From the NCBI GenBank assembly GCA_964554665.1, contig CAZKPP010000007.1, forward strand, positions 1 to 52,304: a stretch of DNA of 52,304 nucleotides, read 5' to 3'. This stretch comes from UBA3263 sp964554665 (GTDB lineage: Bacteria > Bacteroidota > Bacteroidia > Bacteroidales > Muribaculaceae). Positions within the stretch are counted from its first letter, which is position 1; each line of letters opens with the position of its first letter. Shown here one piece after another: positions 1 to 6,786 of this stretch. The notes beneath the pieces were generated by a model. The model was not told the DNA's origin. It saw only the letters and a program-made list of their open reading frames with translations, and did no database searches. Made by a program: the position numbers and the translations under genes.

Positions 1-22
1 TAGTCTAATAGTTGGGGGAAGA

Positions 23-54
23 TTTGCTAATTAGTAATTTAATGCGTAACTTTG
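23..54 (+). promoter_or_regulatory. Bacteroidota-type promoter of leader RNA copy 1
   Basis: TTTG at 23-26 and TAACTTTG at 47-54 are separated by 20 bp, matching the Bacteroidota -33/-7 consensus (TTTG, 19-21 bp, TAnnTTTG). Transcription should start near 58-62, at the first stem of the structured RNA. The second RNA copy has the same two boxes with exactly the same spacer length. Confidence 0.8.
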
Positions 55-373
55 CGGTGCAGACCGCTTGCAGAAGCCCGGTCCGGGCGATGCGGGTGGG
101 CTGCACCGACATAATTACAGATGCGTTTACCAAACGCTCTTTCTTGACACTCTGAAACCTGGAAAATTTCAACTCGGTCAAGAATGAGACAACGGTAGAT
201 GCCTTTATGGGTATATGAATCTAACCCACTGCTTGCCAGCGCGAGAGCGTTGCGGCAGATGGTTTAGTCATATATTGCGTGAGGCTTCTGCGTTGTCCGT
301 TCAACCGAGTAGGGCAATTCCAGGGCCTCAGAGTGATGAATGGGCAACAAGTAAGGCCGTCACGCATTTTTTC
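55..373 (+). ncRNA. Structured leader RNA, copy 1 (unrecognised family)
   Basis: A ~320-nt non-coding transcript read by pairing by eye. Stems seen: 55-62 with 101-108 (8 bp); 64-67 with 92-95, enclosing 76-80 with 84-88; 123-128 with 132-137; 141-148 with 177-184 (8 bp), enclosing 154-157 with 167-170; 212-218 with 268-274, enclosing 221-226 with 261-267 and a GAGA-tetraloop hairpin (238-242 with 247-251); and a terminal hairpin 277-365 followed by six T. The copy at 29470-29779 has the same layout with compensatory changes. The next gene starts at 425 and has no visible promoter of its own, so this is probably a cis-acting 5' leader; a free-standing small RNA is the alternative. It does not resemble tmRNA, RNase P, SRP, 6S or the common riboswitches as I know them. 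Confidence 0.75.
277..373 (+). terminator. Terminal hairpin with U-tract of leader RNA copy 1
   Basis: GCGTGA (277-282) pairs with TCACGC (360-365), GGC (283-285) with GCC (356-358), and GTTGTCCGTTCA (292-303) with TGAATGGGCAAC (337-348), giving a long two-part stem followed by six T at 367-372. The apical loop holds a block also found in copy 2. TGAGGC (280-285) could alternatively pair with GCCTCA (325-330) in the loop, which would break the base of the terminator. Confidence 0.75.
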
Positions 374-380
374 TTTAATC

Positions 381-405
381 ACCGTTGACGATGGTCCTGC
401 GGTAC
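381..405 (+). promoter_or_regulatory. Conserved post-terminator block of leader copy 1
   Basis: Between the terminator and the ATG at 425 lies ACCGTTGACG followed by GGTCCTGCGGTAC (393-405). Copy 2 has ACCGCCAACG and GGCCCCGCGGCAC in the same place, differing almost only by C/T changes. ACCGT (381-385) can pair with GCGGT (399-403). Conservation beyond the terminator suggests the element is part of an mRNA leader that is sometimes read through. Confidence 0.45.
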
Positions 406-424
406 TAATCTTATTCATTTCGTA

Positions 425-2743
425 ATGAAACACCCATTCAAACTAATCACAGCGTTAGCCATCTTTACAGCTGCGCAAGTTTACTCTTCTGCTCATTCCG
501 CAACACCCGTAGCCCAATTAGAAGTTGGGCAATCTTACGTATTCGAAAATGCTTCTGCTAAAAATACTGATTCTCGGTATATAGCGGATATTCGGGTAGG
601 AGATGTTATTAAACTTTCAAAACAGATAACGAATAATTGTGTTTGGGAAGTTGAATCAGTGTCAAAAGATGGTGCTATAGCTTTAAAAAATTCGGCCACA
701 GGAGGGTATCTTTTTATTGGGAGTTCTAGTAATTCCTGGCTTCTTAGTCGGTCTTCTGCTGCGCCAATCAATTTATATATTTTCAATGGAGAGAATATCA
801 ATAATACTTTGGGGCTTAGTATCTCTCCAAACAAGGCGGATAATATGTTTTTAACAGGCGCGTTAGGAACTGGGAGTTTTAATAAAACTTCTGAGTGGTA
901 TGCCTATGAATCAAGTGCATTAAGTATCCCTGATGTTTTCGTATATGTTGAATGTGGAAAGGTTTCGTATAGAGTAATGCTCAATGAAAAATATGCAATT
1001 GCATCAGGCTTGGTTTCTGGTAATATTTCTTTCGACGGGCTTGAATTAGCGGATGTTATATGGTATAATGGAGAAAGTTATCCGGTAACAGAAGTATGTG
1101 ATGAAGCTTTTAGCGGAATTTCTGCATTGAAAGGTAATCTTGTTTTGGGGAAAAATATTAATAAAATTGGAGCATGTGCGTTTCAAAATTGTTCAGGTTT
1201 TTCTGGTGAATTAGTGCTCCCAGAGTCCATTCAGTCCATAGGAGTGGCTGCTTTTTCAGGATGTGGCGGTTTCACAGGATCGCTGAAATTTCCGGATTCC
1301 GTTTCTTCTATTGGTGCGTCAGCTTTTACTAATTGTAAAGGTTTTACCGGCTCGTTGATTCTTCCTCAATTTTTGAAGGTAATTGGTGATAATGCATTTT
1401 TCGGATGTAAAGGTTTTACCGGCTCACTTGAATTGCCGGAGTCCATTACTTCTATTGGATCATGCGCATTTGAAGATTGCGCCGGATTTACGGGTTCAAT
1501 TAAAATCCCTGATTTAGTAACCGAACTAAAAATTCTAACCTTCCGTGGATGTACTGGCCTGAATGGTACTTTAGTACTCCCCGAGTCCATACATACAATA
1601 TGGAGTAATGTATTTGACGGACCAAAATTTAATAAGGTCATTTGTTATGCGATGGTACCTCCTTCTTGCGGTGGAGGTGTCTTTTCAAGAAAAGATGAAC
1701 TGCAGGTCCCTACCTCTGCTATATCGACGTATTTAAGGAGTGCCCCTTGGAATGAGTTTAAGAATGTTTATTCGATTGAGCCGCTTTCGGGAATTGAGTT
1801 TGCGGAGGCGAATGTTGTTTGCCCGCTTGGGGGAACTGTTAAGTTGAAGGTTAATAAGATTCCGTTTGGTGCGTCGGGTGAGATTAGCTTTATGTCATCG
1901 AATGCGGCGGTTGCTACTGTTGATGCTGATGGTGTCGTAACCGGCGTTGCTAAGGGCTCGGCGGCGATTATCGCTATGAGCGGCACATTGACGGCTACAT
2001 GTGTTGTGAGTGTTGAGGATCCGACGGTTGCGGCTACGGACCTTGAGTTTGAGGGGATTGTCGGCAAGGTTGGGGAGAGTCTTGAGGTGCGAGCTAAGGT
2101 TGTGCCTGAAGATGTTACTGACCCGACAATTAGCTGGATTAGCAGCAACCCGGAGGTGGCTGCGGTTGACGGCGAGGGAACGGTTTGGTTCAATGCTGCG
2201 GGTAGCGCGGTCGTTACGGCCGAATGTCAGGGCCACGAGTTCTCGGTGCCATTCATTGTTGAGGAAGTTGTGGCGCGGGGGCTGAATGTGTTCCCGGTTG
2301 AGGCTGTTGGCGGCATTGGCCATCAGTTCAGCTTGTTAGCCTTGCATGAGCCTGAAAATACTACCGACAAGTCGGTTATCTGGGAGTCGTCGGACCCCAA
2401 TGTGGCTGCCGTTAGCCCCGAGGGCCATGTTGAGCTTAAAGCGCTTGGCACCGCCCAGATTACCGCTCGCAGCGGCGAGCACACGGCAGCGTGTGCAGTG
2501 TCGGTTGGCGAGATTGTTAAACTGACTGAGATGGCCTCGACCGGAGTTGTTATCGACGTGGTTGAGGGCGGCATTGTTGTTCGCAATGTTGCTTCGGGCG
2601 AGTCGATTGCGGTTTATACCGTAGACGGTAAGGTTACCAACGGCGCCATAGTCGAAGACGAGGAAACCAAGCTGAATCTCGCTGCCGGCATCTATATCGT
2701 TAAGGTTTCGCCGGCCACGGTGGCTAAAGTACTTGTTAAGTAA
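425..2743 (+). CDS. BspA-like leucine-rich-repeat surface protein with Ig-like domains
   Basis: Secreted cell-surface protein, probably an adhesin or binding protein. Residues 1-26 form a signal peptide. Residues ~30-230 are unrecognised. Residues 256-399 are six LRR_5/BspA-type repeats of exactly 24 residues, each opening with Cys (256, 280, 304, 328, 352, 376). Three bacterial Ig-like (Big_2) domains follow at ~453-531, 535-616 and 617-694. Residues ~708-772 look like a type IX secretion sorting domain (ending with an IYIVKV strand and basic tail). Base use shifts from AT-rich to GC-rich near position 1787, close to where the Ig modules begin. Residues ~535-772 are very similar to the C-terminus of the protein at 30527-32860. 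The gene sits behind the leader RNA and ends at a bidirectional terminator. The ligand is unknown. Confidence 0.85.
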   Translation: MKHPFKLITALAIFTAAQVYSSAHSATPVAQLEVGQSYVFENASAKNTDSRYIADIRVGDVIKLSKQITNNCVWEVESVSKDGAIALKNSATGGYLFIGSSSNSWLLSRSSAAPINLYIFNGENINNTLGLSISPNKADNMFLTGALGTGSFNKTSEWYAYESSALSIPDVFVYVECGKVSYRVMLNEKYAIASGLVSGNISFDGLELADVIWYNGESYPVTEVCDEAFSGISALKGNLVLGKNINKIGACAFQNCSGFSGELVLPESIQSIGVAAFSGCGGFTGSLKFPDSVSSIGASAFTNCKGFTGSLILPQFLKVIGDNAFFGCKGFTGSLELPESITSIGSCAFEDCAGFTGSIKIPDLVTELKILTFRGCTGLNGTLVLPESIHTIWSNVFDGPKFNKVICYAMVPPSCGGGVFSRKDELQVPTSAISTYLRSAPWNEFKNVYSIEPLSGIEFAEANVVCPLGGTVKLKVNKIPFGASGEISFMSSNAAVATVDADGVVTGVAKGSAAIIAMSGTLTATCVVSVEDPTVAATDLEFEGIVGKVGESLEVRAKVVPEDVTDPTISWISSNPEVAAVDGEGTVWFNAAGSAVVTAECQGHEFSVPFIVEEVVARGLNVFPVEAVGGIGHQFSLLALHEPENTTDKSVIWESSDPNVAAVSPEGHVELKALGTAQITARSGEHTAACAVSVGEIVKLTEMASTGVVIDVVEGGIVVRNVASGESIAVYTVDGKVTNGAIVEDEETKLNLAAGIYIVKVSPATVAKVLVK
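1190..1621 (+). repeat. Six 72-bp (24-residue) LRR_5 repeats
   Basis: Inside the BspA-like gene, six in-frame 72-bp units encode the pattern C-x-GFTGSL-x-LP-x-S-x3-IG-x2-AF. Spacing is exact, with no insertions. Several units share the near-identical stretch for KGFTGSL (for example around 1339 and 1411), so recombination between units is possible. Confidence 0.8.
2033..2743 (+). repeat. Shared C-terminal cassette module, copy 1
   Basis: The last ~710 bp of this gene is homologous to 32150-32860 at both DNA and protein level. Residues 576-617 here are identical over 42 positions to residues 581-622 of the other protein, with only synonymous differences in DNA. The module carries two Ig-like domains and the sorting domain. 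The N-terminal parts of the two proteins are not alignable by eye. Confidence 0.8.
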
Positions 2744-2761
2744 CTAATCTATTATTAGCAC

Positions 2762-2796
2762 AAAAAAAAGAAGGGAGGCTGCGGCTTCCCTTCTTT
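2762..2796. terminator. Bidirectional terminator between convergent genes
   Basis: A run of A, then AAAGAAGGGAGGC (2767-2779), loop TGCG, and GCTTCCCTTCTTT (2784-2796) form a 13-bp hairpin with one G-U pair. A-rich and T-rich flanks let it act on both strands, ending the BspA-like gene from the left and the sulfatase operon from the right. Confidence 0.85.
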
Positions 2797-2818
2797 CTAT
2801 ATTGTATGGTAGGTGGGG

Positions 2819-4357
2819 TTATTTTACTACGCGGTTGTGGAGGTCGTTAAAGGCGTCGATGACTTCTGCGGGCATCTGGGGCGCGAGGTCGGTGGTTTCG
2901 CCGGGGTCGTTGACCATGTCGTAGAGCTGGGGCTGGCGCGATTCGCCGAGCTGGATGGTGCCGCCGATGTGGCCGGTTGCGGGCCAAGAAAGGAGGGGAC
3001 CGTCGAATTTGCCGGCGGGGATGAATTTCCATTCAGGGGTGCGGAGGCTCACGGACATTGACTGGCCGAGTTCGGCAACCCAGGGGCGATCAACGTCGCT
3101 GCGGCCAATCATTTGGTCGAGCATGTTGCGCGAGTCGGGGGCAGCTCCTTCGGGAAGTTCGGCGCCGATGAGGGCTGCCGATGAGCCGAAGAGGTCAATG
3201 AGGCTGAGCAGGGTTTCGCGCGCTTCGGCTTCGGGCTGGATTTGTGCGGGCCAGCTGATAATGAGGGGCACGCGGGTTCCGCCTTCGTAGTTAGAGTATT
3301 TGTCGCCGCGCGAGCCGCCGGTGGGTTGGTGTGAGCCGAGGCGCTCGTAGGCTTTGTCGTCGTAGCCGTCGTCCATAACGGGGCCATTGTCGGAGGTGAG
3401 AATAATTAGGGTGTTTTCGCGCACACCGGCTGAGTCGAGGGCGGCGAGCACCTGGCCTACAGTCCAGTCAAACGACGAGATGGCGTCGCCGCGCAGGCCC
3501 ATGGGCGATTTGCCGCGGAAGCGGGAGTGGGGCCAGCGGGGCACGTGAACGTCGTTGGTGCAGAGCCACATAAAGAAGGGTTCGTCGCGATGTTCCATGA
3601 TGAAGCGGCGCGAGTGTTCGGCAATGGAGTCGGCAATGTTTTCGTCGCGCCAGAGTGCGCGTCCGCCGCCGCGGCTATAGCCGATGCGCGAAATAGAGTC
3701 GACGATGGTTTGGTTATGGCCGTGGGTCCAGTCGAGCTTCAGGGCCGAGCGGTGGGTCAGGCCGGTGGGTTCATCGGGGAAGTTTTTAGAGTAGCTGACT
3801 TCGATGGGCGATTCGGGGTCGCGGTTGGCAATGGTGTCCTGTTCGATGTAGACGCAGGGCACGCGGTCGGCCGTGGCGGCCTGAATATAGTGGTAGTCGA
3901 AGCCTATGTGGCGAGGGGTGTGGTCGAGGGTTCCGTTCCAGTCCTGTTTGCCGGCAGCGGAGCCTAAGCCGAGGTGCCATTTGCCGATTGCTGCGGTTGC
4001 GTAGCCGGCGTCTTGAAACATTCGGGCAACGGTGTATTGCTCGGGGCCGATAATCAGGCCGGCATTGCCCTGAAGCACGTTGGTGCCGCGCTTGCGCCAG
4101 GGGTATTGGCCGGTAAGAATTGAGTAGCGCGAGGGGGTTGAGGTGGCGGCGGTTGCGTGAGCGTTGTTAAAGCGGAGGCCGGAGGCTGCCAGGGCGTCGG
4201 AGTTGGGGGTGGGTTCATTGCCACCGAAGCAACTCAAATCGCCGAATCCGAGGTCGTCGGCCACGAGGAAGATTACATTTGGCTTTTGCTGAGCATAAGC
4301 GGCGCCGGCTGCGGAAAGGAAAAGCAATCCCAGCGGCAGCGAAATTTTTTTTGTCAT
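2819..4357 (-). CDS. Serine-type sulfatase (S1 family)
   Basis: Secreted arylsulfatase-family enzyme that hydrolyses sulfate esters, plausibly on host mucin or glycosaminoglycan sugars. A signal peptide covers residues 1-22; metal-binding DD is at 34-35 in the NVIFLVADDLG block. The catalytic signature is S73-T-P-S-R77, so the formylglycine would be made from serine by an anaerobic maturase not present in this window. HHPN-like metal and C-terminal sulfatase blocks are present and the 512-aa length is normal. Its ATG overlaps the GtrA stop (ATGA), indicating translational coupling. The exact sulfated substrate cannot be told from the sequence alone. Confidence 0.92.
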   Translation of the reverse strand: MTKKISLPLGLLFLSAAGAAYAQQKPNVIFLVADDLGFGDLSCFGGNEPTPNSDALAASGLRFNNAHATAATSTPSRYSILTGQYPWRKRGTNVLQGNAGLIIGPEQYTVARMFQDAGYATAAIGKWHLGLGSAAGKQDWNGTLDHTPRHIGFDYHYIQAATADRVPCVYIEQDTIANRDPESPIEVSYSKNFPDEPTGLTHRSALKLDWTHGHNQTIVDSISRIGYSRGGGRALWRDENIADSIAEHSRRFIMEHRDEPFFMWLCTNDVHVPRWPHSRFRGKSPMGLRGDAISSFDWTVGQVLAALDSAGVRENTLIILTSDNGPVMDDGYDDKAYERLGSHQPTGGSRGDKYSNYEGGTRVPLIISWPAQIQPEAEARETLLSLIDLFGSSAALIGAELPEGAAPDSRNMLDQMIGRSDVDRPWVAELGQSMSVSLRTPEWKFIPAGKFDGPLLSWPATGHIGGTIQLGESRQPQLYDMVNDPGETTDLAPQMPAEVIDAFNDLHNRVVK

Positions 4358-4878
4358 TTTATAAGATGTGATGGTATCAGGGTATCAATAATGCGTATAG
4401 CGGTTTTGTCGAAGCGGGTGGGGGAGAACACAAACCAGCGCTGGAGCAAGAAGTTCCAGCCCAAGGACACGATGCCCGACACGATGAGTCGGGCGGCGGC
4501 GAAATAACCGTCGGGTTTGAAGCCGATTTCTTCGAGCCAGGGCCAGCTGCGCAGGGCGTGAAAGAGGCCTTCAGTGCCTGCGGAGTTGAGAATCATTGAG
4601 CCGAGCCATATCATGAAGAACTTCAGCAATACGGCGCGCTTGTCCTGACCCTGGGCATGGAAGGTGAACCGATAGCCGATGATGCAGTTGAGCACCCCGC
4701 CGAAAAATGCGCCCAAAGCGGTTGCCAGCCAGGGGTAAAGGTGGACCCATGAGTAGAACACGAAGCTCAGAATCATGTCGAACCACGAGCTGATTTGCGA
4801 CGACACGGTAGAGCGCAGAAACGTAAATACGATTCCGTTGCTGGTGATGAATTTATTAAGAAATGCCGGTCGCGTCAT
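4354..4878 (-). CDS. GtrA-like small membrane protein
   Basis: A 174-aa protein with about four membrane segments and the GtrA-family pattern (a GxxxxxxNCIIGYRFTF-type block near the middle). Family members help move lipid-linked sugars or are found with cell-wall glycosylation, but the role here is open. I chose the ATG at 4878 and not the longer open frame to 4968, because a good promoter (4901-4931) lies inside that extension and the extension has no family similarity. It is first in an operon with the sulfatase. Confidence 0.8.
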   Translation of the reverse strand: MTRPAFLNKFITSNGIVFTFLRSTVSSQISSWFDMILSFVFYSWVHLYPWLATALGAFFGGVLNCIIGYRFTFHAQGQDKRAVLLKFFMIWLGSMILNSAGTEGLFHALRSWPWLEEIGFKPDGYFAAARLIVSGIVSLGWNFLLQRWFVFSPTRFDKTAIRIIDTLIPSHLIK

Positions 4879-4900
4879 ATAGGTAATCTTAAAGATTATG

Positions 4901-4931
4901 CAAAGATAAGCAAAAAAAGTCGGTCGGCAAA
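4901..4931 (-). promoter_or_regulatory. Promoter of the gtrA-sulfatase operon
   Basis: On the minus strand TTTG (4931-4928) and TATCTTTG (4908-4901) are 19 bp apart, an excellent Bacteroidota match. The predicted start lies near 4894, leaving a leader of only ~15 nt before the ATG at 4878. Confidence 0.75.
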
Positions 4932-4984
4932 ATAAAATTTGCGGCCGGGCATGCGGTCGGGCGGCCACAGGGGGGTATAACGAG

Positions 4985-5012
4985 AAAAAGAGGGGCGCTC
5001 ACGCGTGCCTCT
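4985..5012 (-). terminator. Terminator downstream of superoxide dismutase gene
   Basis: On the minus strand AGAGGCACGC, loop GTGA and GCGCCCCTCT form a hairpin with one mismatch and one G-U pair, followed by five T. It lies ~70 bp past the sod stop codon. Confidence 0.65.
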
Positions 5013-5082
5013 CTCTCCATTCATCACATTATGCTTATTGCTTATAATATCATTACTGTAAATCTCAAAAATTAATTCGTTT

Positions 5083-5658
5083 TTAGTAGCGGCTTTCAAC
5101 CACGTCCCAGTCAACAATGTTCCAGAGAGCATTGAGGGCGTCGGCGCGCCGATTCTGGTAGTCAAGATAGTAGGCGTGTTCCCAAACGTCGAAAGTCAGT
5201 AGCGGGGTCAGCCCGGTTGTCATGGGGTTTCCGGCGTTGGAGTCGGCCTGAATAAAGAGTTTGCCGTCGGCATCTTTCGATAGCCATACCCAGCCGCTGC
5301 CAAATAGTCCGGTGCCGGCCTTGACGAAATCTTCTTTAAACTTTTCAAACGAGCCGAAGTCGCGGTCAATGGCGCGGCGGAGTTCACCGCCCGGTTCGCC
5401 GCCGCCGTCGGGGCTCAGCGAAAAGAAGTAGAATATATGGTTCCACGCCTGCGAGGCATTGTTGAACAATGCGCCATCGGCTTCACAAATGATTTCTTCG
5501 AGACTCATGTTTTCGAAATGAGTGTCTTTAATCATTGCATTGAGGTTGTCAATGTAGGCCTTTTCGTGTTTCCCGTAGTGGAAGCGAACGGTTTCTTCGC
5601 TGATTGCGGGGGCAAGGGCTGCGGAGTCGTAGGGTAATTCAGGCTGTATGTATTTCAT
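5083..5658 (-). CDS. sodB: Superoxide dismutase (Fe/Mn family)
   Basis: Cytoplasmic enzyme that converts superoxide to oxygen and hydrogen peroxide. At 191 aa it is full length. All four metal ligands are visible: H27, H74, D157 and H161 (the last two in the FDVWEHAYY signature). Fe versus Mn use cannot be fixed by eye; Bacteroides enzymes are often cambialistic. It seems to be a single-gene transcript: an upstream terminator closes the neighbouring operon (5738-5778) and a second one follows (4985-5012). No clear promoter match was found in the ~80 bp upstream. Confidence 0.95.
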   Translation of the reverse strand: MKYIQPELPYDSAALAPAISEETVRFHYGKHEKAYIDNLNAMIKDTHFENMSLEEIICEADGALFNNASQAWNHIFYFFSLSPDGGGEPGGELRRAIDRDFGSFEKFKEDFVKAGTGLFGSGWVWLSKDADGKLFIQADSNAGNPMTTGLTPLLTFDVWEHAYYLDYQNRRADALNALWNIVDWDVVESRY

Positions 5659-5737
5659 AGCATTGTTGTTTTTTAGATTTCACTTTAAAAACGCGGGTTC
5701 ATAGGCAAAAGTTCTGAAAACGGCGGATTTTTAACAA

Positions 5738-5778
5738 TTAAAAACAGTCAGAGGCCACCGTTGCCGGAGGCCCCTGAC
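5738..5778 (-). terminator. Terminator of the GH20-mtaB-GT2 operon
   Basis: On the minus strand GTCAGGGGCC (5778-5769) pairs with GGCCTCTGAC (5756-5747), with an inner CCG/CGG stem, and is followed by a T-rich stretch. It begins 22 bp after the glycosyltransferase stop codon. Confidence 0.8.
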
Positions 5779-5799
5779 CAAGTTAGTTATATAGCCGTT

Positions 5800-6786
5800 T
5801 CAGAGATTCGAGAACTTTGATTTGCGGCGCAGGAAGTAGTCGACCAGAATGTTGGGGCGGCCTGCGAGCAGGTTTTGGTCGGCTCCGGCCGGGCGGGCTG
5901 CCGGGGCCATGGAGCGGTAGTCGCGGTGGGCTTTCAGAATTGCGCGGGCGTCGGCAAAGTTAAGTGTGGCAACGCTCTTTGCCCAGGCTATGGTGTCGAG
6001 CAGCCGCCGGCGAAACAGGGCCTTGCGGCGGTCGGCTTCGGGCAGGTTTTTATGGAGCAGCAAAAGGTTATTGCGGAAGTTCAGGTAGGTTTTGCGCGGA
6101 TTGCCCATGGGGAGCGAGCCGCCGCCGAGGTGTTCGACCCGGGCTTGCGGAACCACAGCGATTTGCCACCCCCGCAGGCGCATGCGCCAGCAAAGGTCAA
6201 TCTCTTCCATGTGGGCGAAAAAGCTTTCGTCGAGGCCTCCGACTTCGCGATAGAGCGGGGTGCGCACCATAAGCGCCGCGCCCGAGGCCCAGTCGCAGAA
6301 AATGGGCTCGTCATATTGCCCTGAGTCGGTTTCTACGGTCGAGAATATGCGGCCGCGGCAATAGGGATAGCCGTTGCGGTCGAGGAAGCCGCCGGCCGCT
6401 CCGGCATATTCAAACTTCTGCGGGTCGTGCCAGCTGAGAATCTTCGGCTGGCAGGCTCCCACTTCGGGGTGCTTCTGCATATAGTCGAAGAGAATGCGGT
6501 CCCACCCCTTGCGCGGGGCAACGTCGGAGTTCAGCAGAATGGTGTAGGGCGTTTTAATGCGGTCGATGGCCAGGTTGTAGCCGCCGGCAAAACCATGGTT
6601 TTTCGGGAATTCAATGGTTGGCAGGCCGAGCCAGCGAACATAGTCGAGCGAGCCGTCGGTCGAGCCGTTGTCGGCCACGATGACCTCCGACAGCTCCAGG
6701 TCTGACGCTTCGAGAACGCGCGGCAGATATTCCTTCAGAAGGTTGATGCCGTTCCAGTTGAGAATAACGATGCTGACTTGTTTCAT
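5800..6786 (-). CDS. Family 2 glycosyltransferase
   Basis: Cytoplasmic or membrane-associated GT-A transferase of 328 aa, similar to rhamnosyltransferase-like proteins acting on cell-surface polysaccharides. It shows the N-terminal VSIVILNWNG block, NGSTDGS, the LLNSDVAP segment with the metal/sugar-nucleotide Asp, and a C-terminal EIDLCWRMRLRG motif typical of this subgroup. There are no membrane spans. Its ATG overlaps the mtaB stop (ATGA). Donor and acceptor sugars are unknown, and a link with mtaB is positional only. Confidence 0.9.
   Translation of the reverse strand: MKQVSIVILNWNGINLLKEYLPRVLEASDLELSEVIVADNGSTDGSLDYVRWLGLPTIEFPKNHGFAGGYNLAIDRIKTPYTILLNSDVAPRKGWDRILFDYMQKHPEVGACQPKILSWHDPQKFEYAGAAGGFLDRNGYPYCRGRIFSTVETDSGQYDEPIFCDWASGAALMVRTPLYREVGGLDESFFAHMEEIDLCWRMRLRGWQIAVVPQARVEHLGGGSLPMGNPRKTYLNFRNNLLLLHKNLPEADRRKALFRRRLLDTIAWAKSVATLNFADARAILKAHRDYRSMAPAARPAGADQNLLAGRPNILVDYFLRRKSKFSNL

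Noticed and set aside
55..373. Leader RNA as tmRNA, RNase P RNA, SRP RNA, 6S RNA or a common riboswitch
   Set aside because: The hallmark conserved blocks of these families are not visible, it occurs twice, and its terminal stem plus U-tract and gene linkage do not fit housekeeping RNAs. A covariance-model search is still needed.
221..433. 70-residue open frame on the minus strand
   Set aside because: It lies antisense to the structured RNA and the start of the BspA-like gene; no family features, and stems explain the conservation.
4879..4968. Longer start for the GtrA-like protein
   Set aside because: The promoter at 4901-4931 lies within the extension, so it would not be transcribed.
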